Source of the DNA: Sphingomonadales bacterium
GTDB taxonomy: Bacteria; Pseudomonadota; Alphaproteobacteria; Sphingomonadales; Sphingomonadaceae
Length of the DNA stretch: 42,615 bases
Direction: 5' to 3'
Assembly: GCA_028289885.1 (NCBI GenBank)
Contig: JAQGKX010000151.1
Coordinates: forward strand, 1 to 42,615
Below the pieces are notes generated by a model. The model had not been told where the DNA came from, ran no database searches, and was given only the letters and a program-made list of their open reading frames with translations. Position 1 is the first letter of the stretch. Each line of letters opens with the position of its first letter. Shown here piece after piece: positions 7,095 to 16,338 of the stretch. The position numbers and the translations under genes were made by a program.

Positions 7095-9254
7095 ATGGAC
7101 GCTTATACGAGTAGGGAACCTGGGGCAGCTTGGACTCCGCCCGGGCAAAACGTCGAGGTATCAAATATTTTCCGCCAGATTACGTCGATATTGCGTCGCC
7201 GCTGGTTGATGATTGCCACGATCATACTTGTGATATTCGGCGCTGCCCTGGTCACGGCGATGATGCTCACTCCAAAATACGAAGCCGTTGTGCGCATCAA
7301 GATCGATCCGTCACCGGGAGCGGCCATGGGGCAGATGTCCGAACAGACATCTTTTCCCGACCAGGCCATCGTCGATACCGAAGTCACCGTCATGCAGTCG
7401 CTGGACGTGGCGAGGTCGGTCGTCCGCAAGCTGGGTCTCGAGCGTGATCCCGAGTTCTCGCGTGGTTTGCAGCCGCTGGCGAGCAATGCGCCGCGCGCTG
7501 CTGTTGATGCGAGGCGCGACCAGGTTGCAACCGCAGTGCTCGGGGCGACGACTGCCAAGCGGGAAAAGGCGACCTATATCGTCGAGCTGACGACGGCATC
7601 CGAGGATCCGGTAAAGGCCGCCCGCATCGCCAACACGTTCGCCAGTCAATATATCGAGGCCAGTCTGGGCCGACGTTCTGGAACTGCCGAGAAGCAGGCT
7701 GGATATTTGCAGGAACAGCTGAAGACGCTGAGCCAGCAGGCGACAGCCGCCGATGCGCAGCTTACAGAATATCGTGCGCGCGCCGGGGTCATCGGTTCGG
7801 GGGGCGGTGCATCGACTTTAACAGACCAGCAGATCGCGCCTTTGGCCATGCAATTTGCCACTGCCCAGTCGGAGGCTGCTGCTGCTGCCGCTAAAATCCG
7901 GTCGGCGCAAACTCAGATTGGCGCGGGCGGCATCGGTGGCGTCTCTGCCGTGCTGAACTCGGACGTGATCCGCAATTTGCGAGCGCAGCGTGCCGTCTTG
8001 CAACAGGAACAGGGCGAGGTGATGACGCGCTATGGTCCAAAGCACCCTGAAACCCTCAAGATCACTCAGCAGCTGACCGACATCGACAATCAGATCAACG
8101 AAGAAGCCAAGCGCATCATTGCCGGCCTCGGCGCGGATGGCGGGTCGGCGAGCGCAAGAGCGCAAAGCCTTGCTTCTGATCTGGGCAAGCTGCGCGCACA
8201 GCAGGCGCGGGACACGCGTTCGTCGGCCATGGCGGACACTTACCAGCGACAGGCGGACTCCGCGCAGGCCGCCTATAATCGACTTGCCGAAAAAGCACAG
8301 GCGTCGTCACAGGCAGCAAGCAGTTCAATTGCGCTTGCCCAGATTATCGAAGACGCGGTCGCTCCAACCACGCCAAGCAAGCCGAACAAAAAATTGCTGC
8401 TGGCGGTTGGTCTGCTCGGGGCTATCGCTGCTGCCCTTGGAGCCGTGGCGATATTGGAAATCGTGAATACCGGTATAATGTCGGTGACCGACGTGCAAAA
8501 TCTCGGCCTCCAGTCGCTTGCCACCGTGCCACGGCTTTCAAAATCGCAGCGCGAGGGGGGCGAGGCTCCGGCAGATCTGATTTATTCAAAGCCCGTGGGG
8601 TCCTATGCAGAGGCGTATCGAACGGTGCGATCCTCATTGATCCTCGGTCACCAGAACGTCGCGCGGGTTATCACAATTGCGTCGACGCTGCCTGACGAGG
8701 GCAAGACCACGGCGACGTTGTCGCTGGCGCGGGTCATGGCCCTTGCCGGCGAACGGACCATTGCGATCGATTGCGATCTCAGGCGTGCCGGACTGACCAA
8801 AGCAGTCGGTCTCGTGTCGGAGCATGGCCTTATCGAAGTGCTTCGAGGCGAGGTGACGTTGGAGTCGGCAATCAAGCGAGACCCCTCGACGACGCTCGAC
8901 GTGCTGCCGCTGGCTGGGGAGGTTTTCAGCCCCGAGGATATGTTCAGCGGCGATGCCATGCCAAACTTGCTTGCCAAGTTGCGTGAACGATATGACCATA
9001 TTATCCTCGACACCCCTCCATTGCTGGGCGTTGCCGATGCGCGATCGCTGGCGGTTATGTCGGACGCCGTTGCGATGGTGATCAAATGGAATGCCACGCC
9101 ACGCAATGCGGTTCGCGCGGCATTGGAGATGCTCCGCCATGACGAGGCGAATCTCGTCGGCGCAATCCTGTCGATGGTCGATCGGTCGACGGAAGCCTAT
9201 GGCGCGCTCTATTACTCCCAGAAATATACGAATTATTACAAGGAAAGTGCTTGA
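7095..9254 (+). CDS. Polysaccharide co-polymerase with BY-kinase domain (Wzz/Wzc/GumC-ExoP type)
   Basis: A single 719-residue protein combines a chain-length determinant with a bacterial tyrosine kinase. The N-terminal Wzz domain has a membrane helix (about 37-58) and a long periplasmic coiled-coil-like region rich in Ala/Gln (about 190-420). A Pro-rich motif (APTTPSKPNKK) precedes the second helix (about 433-455). The cytoplasmic kinase shows Walker A (PDEGKTT, Lys537), Walker A' (AIDCDLRR, Asp559/Asp561) and Walker B (IILDTPP, Asp639). It ends with a Tyr cluster YGALYYSQKYTNYYK, the autophosphorylation tail. It controls Wzy-dependent polymer length. No Wzb-type phosphatase gene is seen in the window. 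The downstream gene overlaps its stop by 4 nt. Confidence 0.96.
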   Translation: MDAYTSREPGAAWTPPGQNVEVSNIFRQITSILRRRWLMIATIILVIFGAALVTAMMLTPKYEAVVRIKIDPSPGAAMGQMSEQTSFPDQAIVDTEVTVMQSLDVARSVVRKLGLERDPEFSRGLQPLASNAPRAAVDARRDQVATAVLGATTAKREKATYIVELTTASEDPVKAARIANTFASQYIEASLGRRSGTAEKQAGYLQEQLKTLSQQATAADAQLTEYRARAGVIGSGGGASTLTDQQIAPLAMQFATAQSEAAAAAAKIRSAQTQIGAGGIGGVSAVLNSDVIRNLRAQRAVLQQEQGEVMTRYGPKHPETLKITQQLTDIDNQINEEAKRIIAGLGADGGSASARAQSLASDLGKLRAQQARDTRSSAMADTYQRQADSAQAAYNRLAEKAQASSQAASSSIALAQIIEDAVAPTTPSKPNKKLLLAVGLLGAIAAALGAVAILEIVNTGIMSVTDVQNLGLQSLATVPRLSKSQREGGEAPADLIYSKPVGSYAEAYRTVRSSLILGHQNVARVITIASTLPDEGKTTATLSLARVMALAGERTIAIDCDLRRAGLTKAVGLVSEHGLIEVLRGEVTLESAIKRDPSTTLDVLPLAGEVFSPEDMFSGDAMPNLLAKLRERYDHIILDTPPLLGVADARSLAVMSDAVAMVIKWNATPRNAVRAALEMLRHDEANLVGAILSMVDRSTEAYGALYYSQKYTNYYKESA
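9240..9247 (+). promoter_or_regulatory. Ribosome binding site supporting a TTG start at 9251
   Basis: AAGGAAAG lies inside the end of the BY-kinase gene. Its GG core sits about 7 nt before TTG 9251, which overlaps the kinase stop as TTGA. Confidence 0.6.
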
Positions 9255-9916
9255 ACGACCGGCCTGACAAGGCCGGGGGCAACGCTCGCGTCCATCGCTC
9301 GATTTGCGCATGTGCGCTGGTTGTAATGCTGTTGGTCGCGGGCAAGGCGTTATCCGATGAAATCTTCGTGGCCCGGATGCGTTTGCTGGCACAGGCTAGT
9401 CCGGGGTATGCGGCCATAGCATTAGCTGTCCCGAACGACACCGCGCCCACTTCCATCCCGGCGCGCGCGGCGCTGTATCTGGCACTGGCATCGGGTCGCG
9501 CCGCCTCGGTAAACGATTTTGGCGATCACCGCTCGGCCTTGGTCAAAGCTGCCGCGGCAAACGTCGCGGCCGCAAAGGATTGCCGCCCCTATTGGGGAGA
9601 GGCGGACGTGGCACAAACATATATCGACATGATCGCGTCCGGCCCGACCTCTCCGACGACCGTATCAAGTCTCGGTCGATCCTATGCGTCCGGGCCGTAC
9701 CTCGATGATGCCGCACCCTGGAGGCTGGTGCTGGCGGTCGAAAGTTGGCCCCAACTCGACGCGGCGACCCGGGGTCGTTCGGTTGACGAGGCGTTATGGT
9801 TGAGCGGCAGATCGGGAGCCAAGTATAATATTGTCCAGTCTATCCTGGGTGCCAGCGCCATGAACGACGAGGTTCGGGCGCGGCGTAATTCCTACCTTGC
9901 CCGTCCGTCATCCTGA
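9251..9916 (+). CDS. Single-pass membrane protein of unknown function coupled to the BY-kinase
   Basis: This 221-residue protein is not recognised as any family. It has one hydrophobic segment (about 17-34, SICACALVVMLLVAGKAL) behind a basic N-terminus. A largely helical Ala-rich domain follows, containing two cysteines (one in CACAL, one in KDCRPYWGE) and several conserved-looking tryptophans. It probably faces the periplasm. The TTG start overlaps the kinase stop by 4 nt and has a good ribosome binding site, so translation is likely coupled. Its 3' end overlaps the convergent O-antigen-ligase-like gene by 25 nt. Position suggests an accessory role in polymerisation or export; the exact role is unknown. 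Confidence 0.8.
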   Translation: MNDRPDKAGGNARVHRSICACALVVMLLVAGKALSDEIFVARMRLLAQASPGYAAIALAVPNDTAPTSIPARAALYLALASGRAASVNDFGDHRSALVKAAAANVAAAKDCRPYWGEADVAQTYIDMIASGPTSPTTVSSLGRSYASGPYLDDAAPWRLVLAVESWPQLDAATRGRSVDEALWLSGRSGAKYNIVQSILGASAMNDEVRARRNSYLARPSS

Positions 9917-11265
9917 TCGACAGCCAACTGCCCTGACTGGCGATCCGCCCGCGTCCTGATGGAGCGGCCCCAGATCAGCGACGCGAGGAAAACGGTAAGC
10001 CCGAAAACCGCCGGCACATCCAGCTGTATATCGACCATCGACGTCGCACCGATCAGTATCACCGAAACGATCGCCCCGCGTAACAATGGGTCCTGCCGAT
10101 CGGTCCGTTGCGAAGCCGCAGCGCGCCGGGCCATCAGGACAAATGCCAACACCAGCAGTCCGAGATACGGTATCCCTCCTGCCAGCATCAGCGAAATTGC
10201 AGCGTTGTGCGGAGCGTGCAGATACCAGAACGACATCGCTTCGACCGGGCTGCCCAGACTGTGCAGATTGATCTCATCGAACGAGGACGGGCCATATCCG
10301 ATCCAGGGCGATTGCAGGACAATCTGCCAATAGTGGGAAAAGATTTCCAGCCGTCCGGTTCCGTCCTGGCCAAACGACGCAAAGCGGCTGATCGTCATCT
10401 CGCCAGCCACCGCAGTCAGAAAAGCGATCGCAACAGCACCGGTTGCCACGCTTATCGCACCGATCCAGCTGAGCGCGGCGTTGCGAAGCGCTCTGTCGCC
10501 AACAGCCAATCCGATCAGGCACACTGCCAGTAATGACAAAACCGTTCGCGATCCTGTGGCGGCGCAGGCGGCGATCCCCATCACGCAACCGAGCAGGCCG
10601 ACAAACCACCAGATTGCAGCACTTCCGCTGACCGGCCCGCCACGCGCCACCCGCAGGCTGGCAAGAACGCTGGTCAGCCCCAGGATCGCAGTTACCGCAC
10701 ACAGTGACGCATTTGAATTTGCGTTCAACAGCGTCCCCGTAAACCGCCCCCCCATAATATTCTTGTCATATCCCCAGACGTGCGCAGGATCGATCTGACG
10801 AAGCGCAGCCCCCACGCCGATTGCAACAATTCCCAGGGCTAGGATCCATTGCAGCGCCTCCCGCATGAGCCCACGACGATACCCGATCCATGCGCCAGCG
10901 AGCAGCAAGGCGAGATTGCCGAACACTTTCACGATTCCGGGAAGGAACATATCGGGGGCTGGCCGTTTTGGTGCCCATAGGAAAGCCGTGGGGATGAGCG
11001 CGGGCGCACAAAGCCAGCAGACGGCTGCGCAAATTATCGCAATAACCGGCCACGTCTGACGCCAGAATCGAGCATCGGGAGCGGCAAGGAACAGCACCAC
11101 CAGAGCCGCCAGAATATCGGAGAACGCCGCTGCTACGGCGAGCAACGGGCCGTTGGACCCAAGCATCATCTGTTGGACGAACAACAAAAGGGGGACGACG
11201 AGTGCCGTCGTCCTCACGCGACCCGACATCGATCGTACCGTCTGCCCCGTCATCTTCGCCCCCAT
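9892..11265 (-). CDS. O-antigen ligase/Wzy-like membrane protein
   Basis: A polytopic inner-membrane protein (457 residues) with about ten to twelve hydrophobic segments and a large loop near residues 300-350. That loop carries GTGRLEIFSHYWQIVLQSPWIGYG and the motif HAPHNAAISLMLAGG, the signature of the Wzy_C/O-antigen ligase superfamily. Members either polymerise lipid-linked repeat units (Wzy) or ligate glycans to an acceptor (WaaL). A second protein of this superfamily is encoded at 17421-18701, so one may be polymerase and the other a ligase or modifying enzyme; sequence alone does not decide. The start is ATG 11265; an in-frame ATG at 11253 is also possible. It is monocistronic on the minus strand and divergent from the next glycosyltransferase. 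Confidence 0.88.
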   Translation of the reverse strand: MGAKMTGQTVRSMSGRVRTTALVVPLLLFVQQMMLGSNGPLLAVAAAFSDILAALVVLFLAAPDARFWRQTWPVIAIICAAVCWLCAPALIPTAFLWAPKRPAPDMFLPGIVKVFGNLALLLAGAWIGYRRGLMREALQWILALGIVAIGVGAALRQIDPAHVWGYDKNIMGGRFTGTLLNANSNASLCAVTAILGLTSVLASLRVARGGPVSGSAAIWWFVGLLGCVMGIAACAATGSRTVLSLLAVCLIGLAVGDRALRNAALSWIGAISVATGAVAIAFLTAVAGEMTISRFASFGQDGTGRLEIFSHYWQIVLQSPWIGYGPSSFDEINLHSLGSPVEAMSFWYLHAPHNAAISLMLAGGIPYLGLLVLAFVLMARRAAASQRTDRQDPLLRGAIVSVILIGATSMVDIQLDVPAVFGLTVFLASLIWGRSIRTRADRQSGQLAVDQDDGRAR

Positions 11266-11433
11266 GGGTACGCGCTATCGTCTGCAAGCAGGCGGGGCAA
11301 TGGCACAGGACCGAAAGTGTGGGCAATTCTGACACAATCGTGCCGTTTCTGCCGTTATCATGGGTTCTCCGAGAAGGTTATTTGAACCGAAAGTCCCTAT
11401 CGGCTAAACGCCAGGCGAGGAAAAGGGGGACAT

Positions 11434-12441
11434 ATGACCGATGGCCGCGACGCCGAGCTGCTCGATTTCATCGTCCTTACCTGCAGGCTCCGCCGTAACG
11501 ACTTCCGCCATCACCTTGCGCGCGAACTTGCCGGGCTGGGCCACAAAGTTTTGTATATTTACCTGAAGCGGCGGCCCGAACTGACCGATCTGGCGACCGG
11601 CGAGACACGGCAATTGAGCCTGCCCGACCTTGTCCGCTTTTTTTGGAGCTTCCGAAAAAAACGCCGAAAGCCTGTCGTCTTTAATTCAACCAACCTCGTA
11701 TTTCCTGTCTTGAATGCCTTTCTGCGGCGGATCAGCGGGACGCGATGGGTTACGGATATGCATGACGACCTGCTGTACGATGCTCACGGCGGGCGACGAG
11801 TGCGCGAGCGCGTTAAACTGGCTCTGATGGTCAGCCAATCGGACGTGATCGTCCATGCCGCTCCGACCTTGCAGGAATTGTTTCCACATTCGCATCATCT
11901 CGGCAATGGTTCGTCCCTGCCTGCACTACCAAAGACGCGCGAGGATCGTAGCCAGGTCCTCGTCATCGCCAGCCTCGACGACCGGTTCGATTTCGAACTG
12001 ATGCAAAGCGCGGCGCTGGCCGATCCGGCACGACATTTCTCGATCCACGGCCATATCGTAAAGGGCGGCGACGCGGGCGCGGCACTGGATCGGCTGCTGT
12101 CGATCACCTCGAACATCAGCTATCACGGCCCCTATGCCGACCCCGATCTTCCCGCGCTGTTCGCCCGATATCTGGTCAGCTTCGCCCCCTATCGCGTCGA
12201 CCATCAGCTAACGCGTTATATCGACCCGCTGCGATTCTATCATTGCCTGGCAACGGATACGGGCCTCGTCACCACCGCAATCCCGCAGGCGCTGGTGATG
12301 ACGGACCGTTTGAAAATCATTCATGACGCGCAGGAAGTTGGAGAGGCTATCGATCGAGCGATTGCCGAGCGGACTCAGCCGGGAACGAGCTGGCATGACG
12401 TGGCGGTCAGGCTCGTCGCCATTCTAAATCTCGAAAAGTAA
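11434..12441 (+). CDS. GT-B glycosyltransferase (TuaH/GumK-like)
   Basis: This 335-residue soluble or membrane-associated protein is probably a glycosyltransferase of the EPS repeat unit. The N-terminal half has a Rossmann-like start (LLDFIVLTCRLRRNDFRHHLARELAGLGHKVLYIYL) and an acceptor-side motif TDMHDDLLYDA. The C-terminal half carries a GT-B donor-site pattern, RYIDPLRFYHCLATDTGLVTTAIPQ, similar to the NPLKLYEYLA motif of TuaH-like and glucuronosyltransferase-like enzymes. The donor sugar cannot be read from sequence. ATG 11434 has a strong ribosome binding site (AAAAGGGGGA). It diverges from the O-antigen-ligase-like gene, with a 168-nt shared promoter region. Confidence 0.82.
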   Translation: MTDGRDAELLDFIVLTCRLRRNDFRHHLARELAGLGHKVLYIYLKRRPELTDLATGETRQLSLPDLVRFFWSFRKKRRKPVVFNSTNLVFPVLNAFLRRISGTRWVTDMHDDLLYDAHGGRRVRERVKLALMVSQSDVIVHAAPTLQELFPHSHHLGNGSSLPALPKTREDRSQVLVIASLDDRFDFELMQSAALADPARHFSIHGHIVKGGDAGAALDRLLSITSNISYHGPYADPDLPALFARYLVSFAPYRVDHQLTRYIDPLRFYHCLATDTGLVTTAIPQALVMTDRLKIIHDAQEVGEAIDRAIAERTQPGTSWHDVAVRLVAILNLEK

Positions 12442-12555
12442 TCCTGAATAAAGTCTGGCAATCGATCATCGGGTAACCATGGAAAGCATTATCATTTCGC
12501 ACCGCAACATGAGATAAGGCGGTGCTGTTGAGACATAAGATCAGGTGTGAGTGAT

Positions 12556-12996
12556 ATGAGGAGCCTGAACAGGCTGAGTGCGTTGCGAAACCTTCTTGTC
12601 GATGCCAAGCGCTGGTACCTGGGCAAGGTATGGGGAATGGACATCCACCCGACTGTGCAATTCTCGCTGAGCGCGCATTTCGACAAGACATATCCAAGGG
12701 GCATTCACATCGGCGAGGAAAGCTACGTGGCCCTGCAGGCCGTGGTGCTGGCGCACGACACGACCCGCCACATGTACCGCGACACGCATATCGGACGCCG
12801 TTGTTTTATCGGCGCGCGCAGCCTGATCCTTCCCGGCATCACGATCGGTGACGAGTGCATCGTTGCTGCCGGTGCCGTCGTGACGCGGGACGTACCGCCA
12901 CGGTCCATCGTCGCCGGAAACCCTGCTGTCGTCGTCCGGAGCGACATCGAGGTTGGCCCCTATGGGCGACTTAGTGCAACAAAACCGGCAGCTTAG
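12556..12996 (+). CDS. Left-handed beta-helix (hexapeptide) O-acyltransferase
   Basis: The product (146 residues) belongs to the LbH acyltransferase superfamily (WcaF/NodL/LacA type). Hexapeptide-repeat sequences are visible in IHIGEESYVALQAVVLAHD, THIGRRCFIGARSLILPG and ITIGDECIVAAGAVVTRDVPPRSIVAGNPA. The last is the family's typical C-terminal repeat and PxxS.VAGNPA motif, and His in AHDTTRH is the probable catalytic base region. It likely acetylates a sugar of the EPS repeat unit in the cytoplasm using acetyl-CoA. ATG 12556 is chosen; an in-frame GTG at 12547 is the alternative. It follows the glycosyltransferase by about 115 nt and is followed 17 nt later by another glycosyltransferase. 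Confidence 0.88.
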   Translation: MRSLNRLSALRNLLVDAKRWYLGKVWGMDIHPTVQFSLSAHFDKTYPRGIHIGEESYVALQAVVLAHDTTRHMYRDTHIGRRCFIGARSLILPGITIGDECIVAAGAVVTRDVPPRSIVAGNPAVVVRSDIEVGPYGRLSATKPAA

Positions 12997-13013
12997 TGCA
13001 GTAAAGGATTCAG

Positions 13014-14141
13014 ATGGCTAATGTGGCTAAATATACTGTACTATTTGCACAGTTAGATCGATTTTCCTACACTAACGACGCAATAAGTTCACACCTTCCG
13101 GCTGCATTAGGCGATGATTATAAAATAGAAGAAGTGCGGGTCTATCGCAAGATCGTCGATAATCCTCTGTACCTTTCTCTTTGCTTAGTGGCGATGATCC
13201 TGCATCATGGGCCGAAGGCCGCTCTACGCCGGCAGGGCATGAATCAGAGACTATTTAAGACACCATTCTTTTTCGGTATCGCCGGATGGTACATCAGGCG
13301 ATATGCGAGCAAAATCCCTGACCTTGTCGCGGTCTTTCAGACACAATGCTTGTTCAATTCCAAGGTGCCCGACAAGCCTTTTATCATTTATACTGATAAC
13401 ACGATTTTGAATCCGATTAACGGGCATGTGCGCTCGGGTGGGATATCCTCAAGGATCGTTCAACTTGAACGACAGGCCTATCACGATGCGGCGTTGGTGA
13501 TGACCGCGTCCAGCCATGTCGCCGACTCTTTGGTAAAAGACTACGGCCTGCCGCGGGCGCAAACACAAACGGTGCTGATTGGCGCCAATGCCAAGCCAAC
13601 TCAAAGTTTGAGCTCGGTTCATAATCCAGTTCAACGAATCTTGTTTGTTGGGATCGACTGGGAACGTAAGGGAGGGCCGGAACTCATTGAAGCATTTCTA
13701 ACTCTTCTGGAGCGTTTTCCGAAGGCTCACTTGACGATTGTGGGTGCTTCTCCCCAACTGGACCATCCAAATATTACGGTTGTCGGCAAGGTAGCTATCG
13801 ATAAGGTCGGTCAGTTTATCGCCGACAGCACAATATTCTGCATGCCAAGTCGTCTCGAACCTATGGGCATCGCGCCCATTGAAGCGGCACAACATGGCCT
13901 GCCTGTGGTCGCCACGAGAACAGGCGGTTTGACAGATAGCGTTATCGACGGCGAAACGGGGTTTCTTGTCCCGGTCGGAGACGTCGGGGAACTTGCCAAA
14001 GCCTTGGACAAGCTCCTTTCTGACCCTGTTCTCGGGTCTAGGATGGGGGCTGCAGGTAGGGCACATGTCGCGCGTTTTACATGGCCCGCGGTTTGTGCCG
14101 AGATGGCCGAAGGCATCAAAAAGGTGATTGCTCTTGAATGA
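13014..14141 (+). CDS. Family 4 glycosyltransferase (GT-B)
   Basis: A 375-residue GT4-type glycosyltransferase. The acceptor domain spans about 1-195. The donor domain begins at RILFVGIDWERKGGPELIEAF and continues with AHLTIVGASPQ. It contains the diagnostic EPMGIAPIEAAQHGLPVVATRTGGLTDSVIDGETGFLVPVGD, that is the E-x7-E nucleotide-sugar motif. It probably adds one sugar of the EPS repeat unit from an NDP-sugar in a retaining reaction. ATG 13014 is preceded by AAAGGA at good spacing. Base composition is visibly more AT-rich than in upstream genes (for example 13021-13140), marking the start of a compositionally different block. Confidence 0.93.
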   Translation: MANVAKYTVLFAQLDRFSYTNDAISSHLPAALGDDYKIEEVRVYRKIVDNPLYLSLCLVAMILHHGPKAALRRQGMNQRLFKTPFFFGIAGWYIRRYASKIPDLVAVFQTQCLFNSKVPDKPFIIYTDNTILNPINGHVRSGGISSRIVQLERQAYHDAALVMTASSHVADSLVKDYGLPRAQTQTVLIGANAKPTQSLSSVHNPVQRILFVGIDWERKGGPELIEAFLTLLERFPKAHLTIVGASPQLDHPNITVVGKVAIDKVGQFIADSTIFCMPSRLEPMGIAPIEAAQHGLPVVATRTGGLTDSVIDGETGFLVPVGDVGELAKALDKLLSDPVLGSRMGAAGRAHVARFTWPAVCAEMAEGIKKVIALE

Positions 14142-14333
14142 GCGTGGCTAACGGCTTCTTAGATTCAATGATGGGTGCGTTGCTGCTTACTTAGTCTCTA
14201 AAACGCAGAACTATTTCGGAAATCCACGATGTTTGCACACCTCGCGGCGTTCTCTAACGGGCATATAGGTCCCTTAAACCTGTGTGCAACGGCAATGAGC
14301 TGGGAATTATTGCGGGCAGTATGACTAAAACAA

Positions 14334-16301
14334 TCATTGCCCTCTTGATGTCCCGTTCGGGCCATCAAACAAGCTGTCGAAGTCACCAAGTTCGCGAGCG
14401 ATTGCGGGCCTTAGATGATTATTGTCGCGATAAAGAGAATGGCCGCTGGACCCTGTCATTTTGCACAGACTATCTGCGCACAACACCGCGCTAGGATTGA
14501 AGATATCTACAGAGTTGATCCCCGATTGAACCATTATTTGGCTAATATTAAAACTATCATTTGGGCGCATCTTTTGCTCCGGATATCGGTCAAATCCGAG
14601 AGACCCGGTATTTTCGCGGAACGCGATTTTCGCAATGGTATTTGGTACGTCGAAGGGGGGACTTGGAGCATCTGGGACGATGGACACCTTAAGTCCATGG
14701 GCGACTAGCGCACTCACGAATGTCGTGAGCAGCAACTGTGCCGCTTGTTTTCCGGTGACAGCATCGAAGCTTTCACATCCCCTGACGCCCGTCACGCACA
14801 ACATCGTAGTTTTGCGAAAGTCTCCAAAATAATCATTCCAGGCGTTGATGATAATAACCTTTTTATATCTCCCCTGAAAAGCCAAGTGCTCGATTTGCGA
14901 ATTAAGTTCTCCGCAAGCGATATTCGACCGTTTCGCTACTCTTGGCACGGAAGGACAGCCTGCCAACGTGAAGAAGTCCAACGTCTGGTTATACTTCTTG
15001 GCAGAATTGAGAAAACCAGGGAGCCACATCTGCGCGTGGGAATCTCCCAAGACCAAGACTGACGATGGTTGGCCGCTACCAAATCGGCAAAGTCGTCCGT
15101 CGCAATTGGCGGGAAATTGCCATTCGGACTTTGCGGCGACCGTGTCAGCAAGCAGGGAGCGAGTGGAACGAGACGACCGTTCAGGCCACCCTTGCGAGCA
15201 GATCACGCCAGCGCAGGCGACCGCGACAAGAGTATAGCCAACGCTGCTGAGTTTTAGCAGCCAATTGCTTCCGGTCCCCGATCGACTAGCGCTAAAACGC
15301 TTTTCAACAAAATAGAATGAGAGCATTCCAAGAGCGATGCTCAAGCCAATCGCCGACCATCGAATGGCAGTGCCATCTAGATCAAAATACCGCAGAGATA
15401 CCCGTACAGGCCAGTGCCAAAGATAAATCGAGTAAGACCATTCGCCGATCCGCTGGACCATCCTGTTGGAAAGTAAGGACTGCTCTCCACGATCGGAGTA
15501 TATCACAGCAGCGGTACCCAGAACGGGGAGCAAAGCTGCAAATCCCGGCCATATCGTCGATAAATCGAAGATAAAGAATGATAAAAGGATCGCCAGAATG
15601 CCAATGACCTCTGCATATCGAGCGGTCGTGTTTGATCGGGGGGTGCCAAGCAAATAGACGATCCCGCCGAGCGTCATCTCCGGGGCGCGCGCAGGAAACA
15701 TATAAAATAGCAACGAAGACATGTTGCCCCCACCGACCATAGGCAAGAAAGCCAGCAGGGAAAATCCAACGACCGTAAAGCCGACGAAAATCAGCAGCAA
15801 ATACCTGCTTGGGAAACGGCCGATAATTGCCAAAACGATCGGATATATAATATAAAATTGCCATTCAACAGAAAGCGACCAAGTATGTAGAAACCACATA
15901 CTTTCTGCAGCTTCCGTGAAATATCCAGACTGCAAGTAATAATAAAAGTTCGATATGAATAACAAGCTCGTTAGGCCAGAGTACCCCATTTGCTTATAGG
16001 AGATCGGGTCAACTATCATCGCACCACACACGACACATACGGCGATCATCGTCATGAGTGCCGGAGCGATCCTGCGAAGCCGAGCGAGGTAAAATCCACG
16101 TAACGTATAGGTATTCTGGCTTAGACCTCTCAGAACTATGAGGGTCATGAGGTAGCCGGAGATCACGAAAAAAACGTCAACTCCGCCAAATCCCCCAATA
16201 AAGCCTGATATATTGAAGTGATAAAGAAGGACGCCAGATACGGCAATTGCTCGTAGGCCATTTATGTCTTTACGAAGCCGCGGCTTGACGTATCCATTCA
16301 T
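14334..16301 (-). CDS. Acyltransferase 3 fused to SGNH domain (OafA/YrhL family)
   Basis: A 655-residue protein with two parts. The N-terminal acyltransferase-3 domain (about 10-365) has around ten membrane helices. Family motifs there are DINGLRAIAVSGVLLYHF (the conserved R...H), GGVDVFFVISGYLMT and SLSVEWQFYIIYP. The C-terminal periplasmic SGNH domain (about 415-645) shows VLVLGDSHAQMWLPG with the nucleophile Ser and a late YRDNNHL motif supplying Asp/His. Such proteins transfer acetyl or other acyl groups to surface glycans, here probably EPS O-acetylation. It is the last gene of the minus-strand operon, 37 nt after the preceding acyltransferase. The AT-richness of this gene is clear compared with the flanking EPS genes. 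Confidence 0.95.
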   Translation of the reverse strand: MNGYVKPRLRKDINGLRAIAVSGVLLYHFNISGFIGGFGGVDVFFVISGYLMTLIVLRGLSQNTYTLRGFYLARLRRIAPALMTMIAVCVVCGAMIVDPISYKQMGYSGLTSLLFISNFYYYLQSGYFTEAAESMWFLHTWSLSVEWQFYIIYPIVLAIIGRFPSRYLLLIFVGFTVVGFSLLAFLPMVGGGNMSSLLFYMFPARAPEMTLGGIVYLLGTPRSNTTARYAEVIGILAILLSFFIFDLSTIWPGFAALLPVLGTAAVIYSDRGEQSLLSNRMVQRIGEWSYSIYLWHWPVRVSLRYFDLDGTAIRWSAIGLSIALGMLSFYFVEKRFSASRSGTGSNWLLKLSSVGYTLVAVACAGVICSQGWPERSSRSTRSLLADTVAAKSEWQFPANCDGRLCRFGSGQPSSVLVLGDSHAQMWLPGFLNSAKKYNQTLDFFTLAGCPSVPRVAKRSNIACGELNSQIEHLAFQGRYKKVIIINAWNDYFGDFRKTTMLCVTGVRGCESFDAVTGKQAAQLLLTTFVSALVAHGLKVSIVPDAPSPPFDVPNTIAKIAFRENTGSLGFDRYPEQKMRPNDSFNISQIMVQSGINSVDIFNPSAVLCADSLCKMTGSSGHSLYRDNNHLRPAIARELGDFDSLFDGPNGTSRGQ

Positions 16302-16338
16302 CGAAGTAATATTCTGATCCTATCAAAAAACATTAATA

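Noticed and set aside
14142-14333. Inverted repeat TTGCACAC (14233-14240) / GTGTGCAA (14282-14289) as a terminator
   Set aside because: The loop is over 40 nt and no T-run follows; too weak to call a terminator or an operator.
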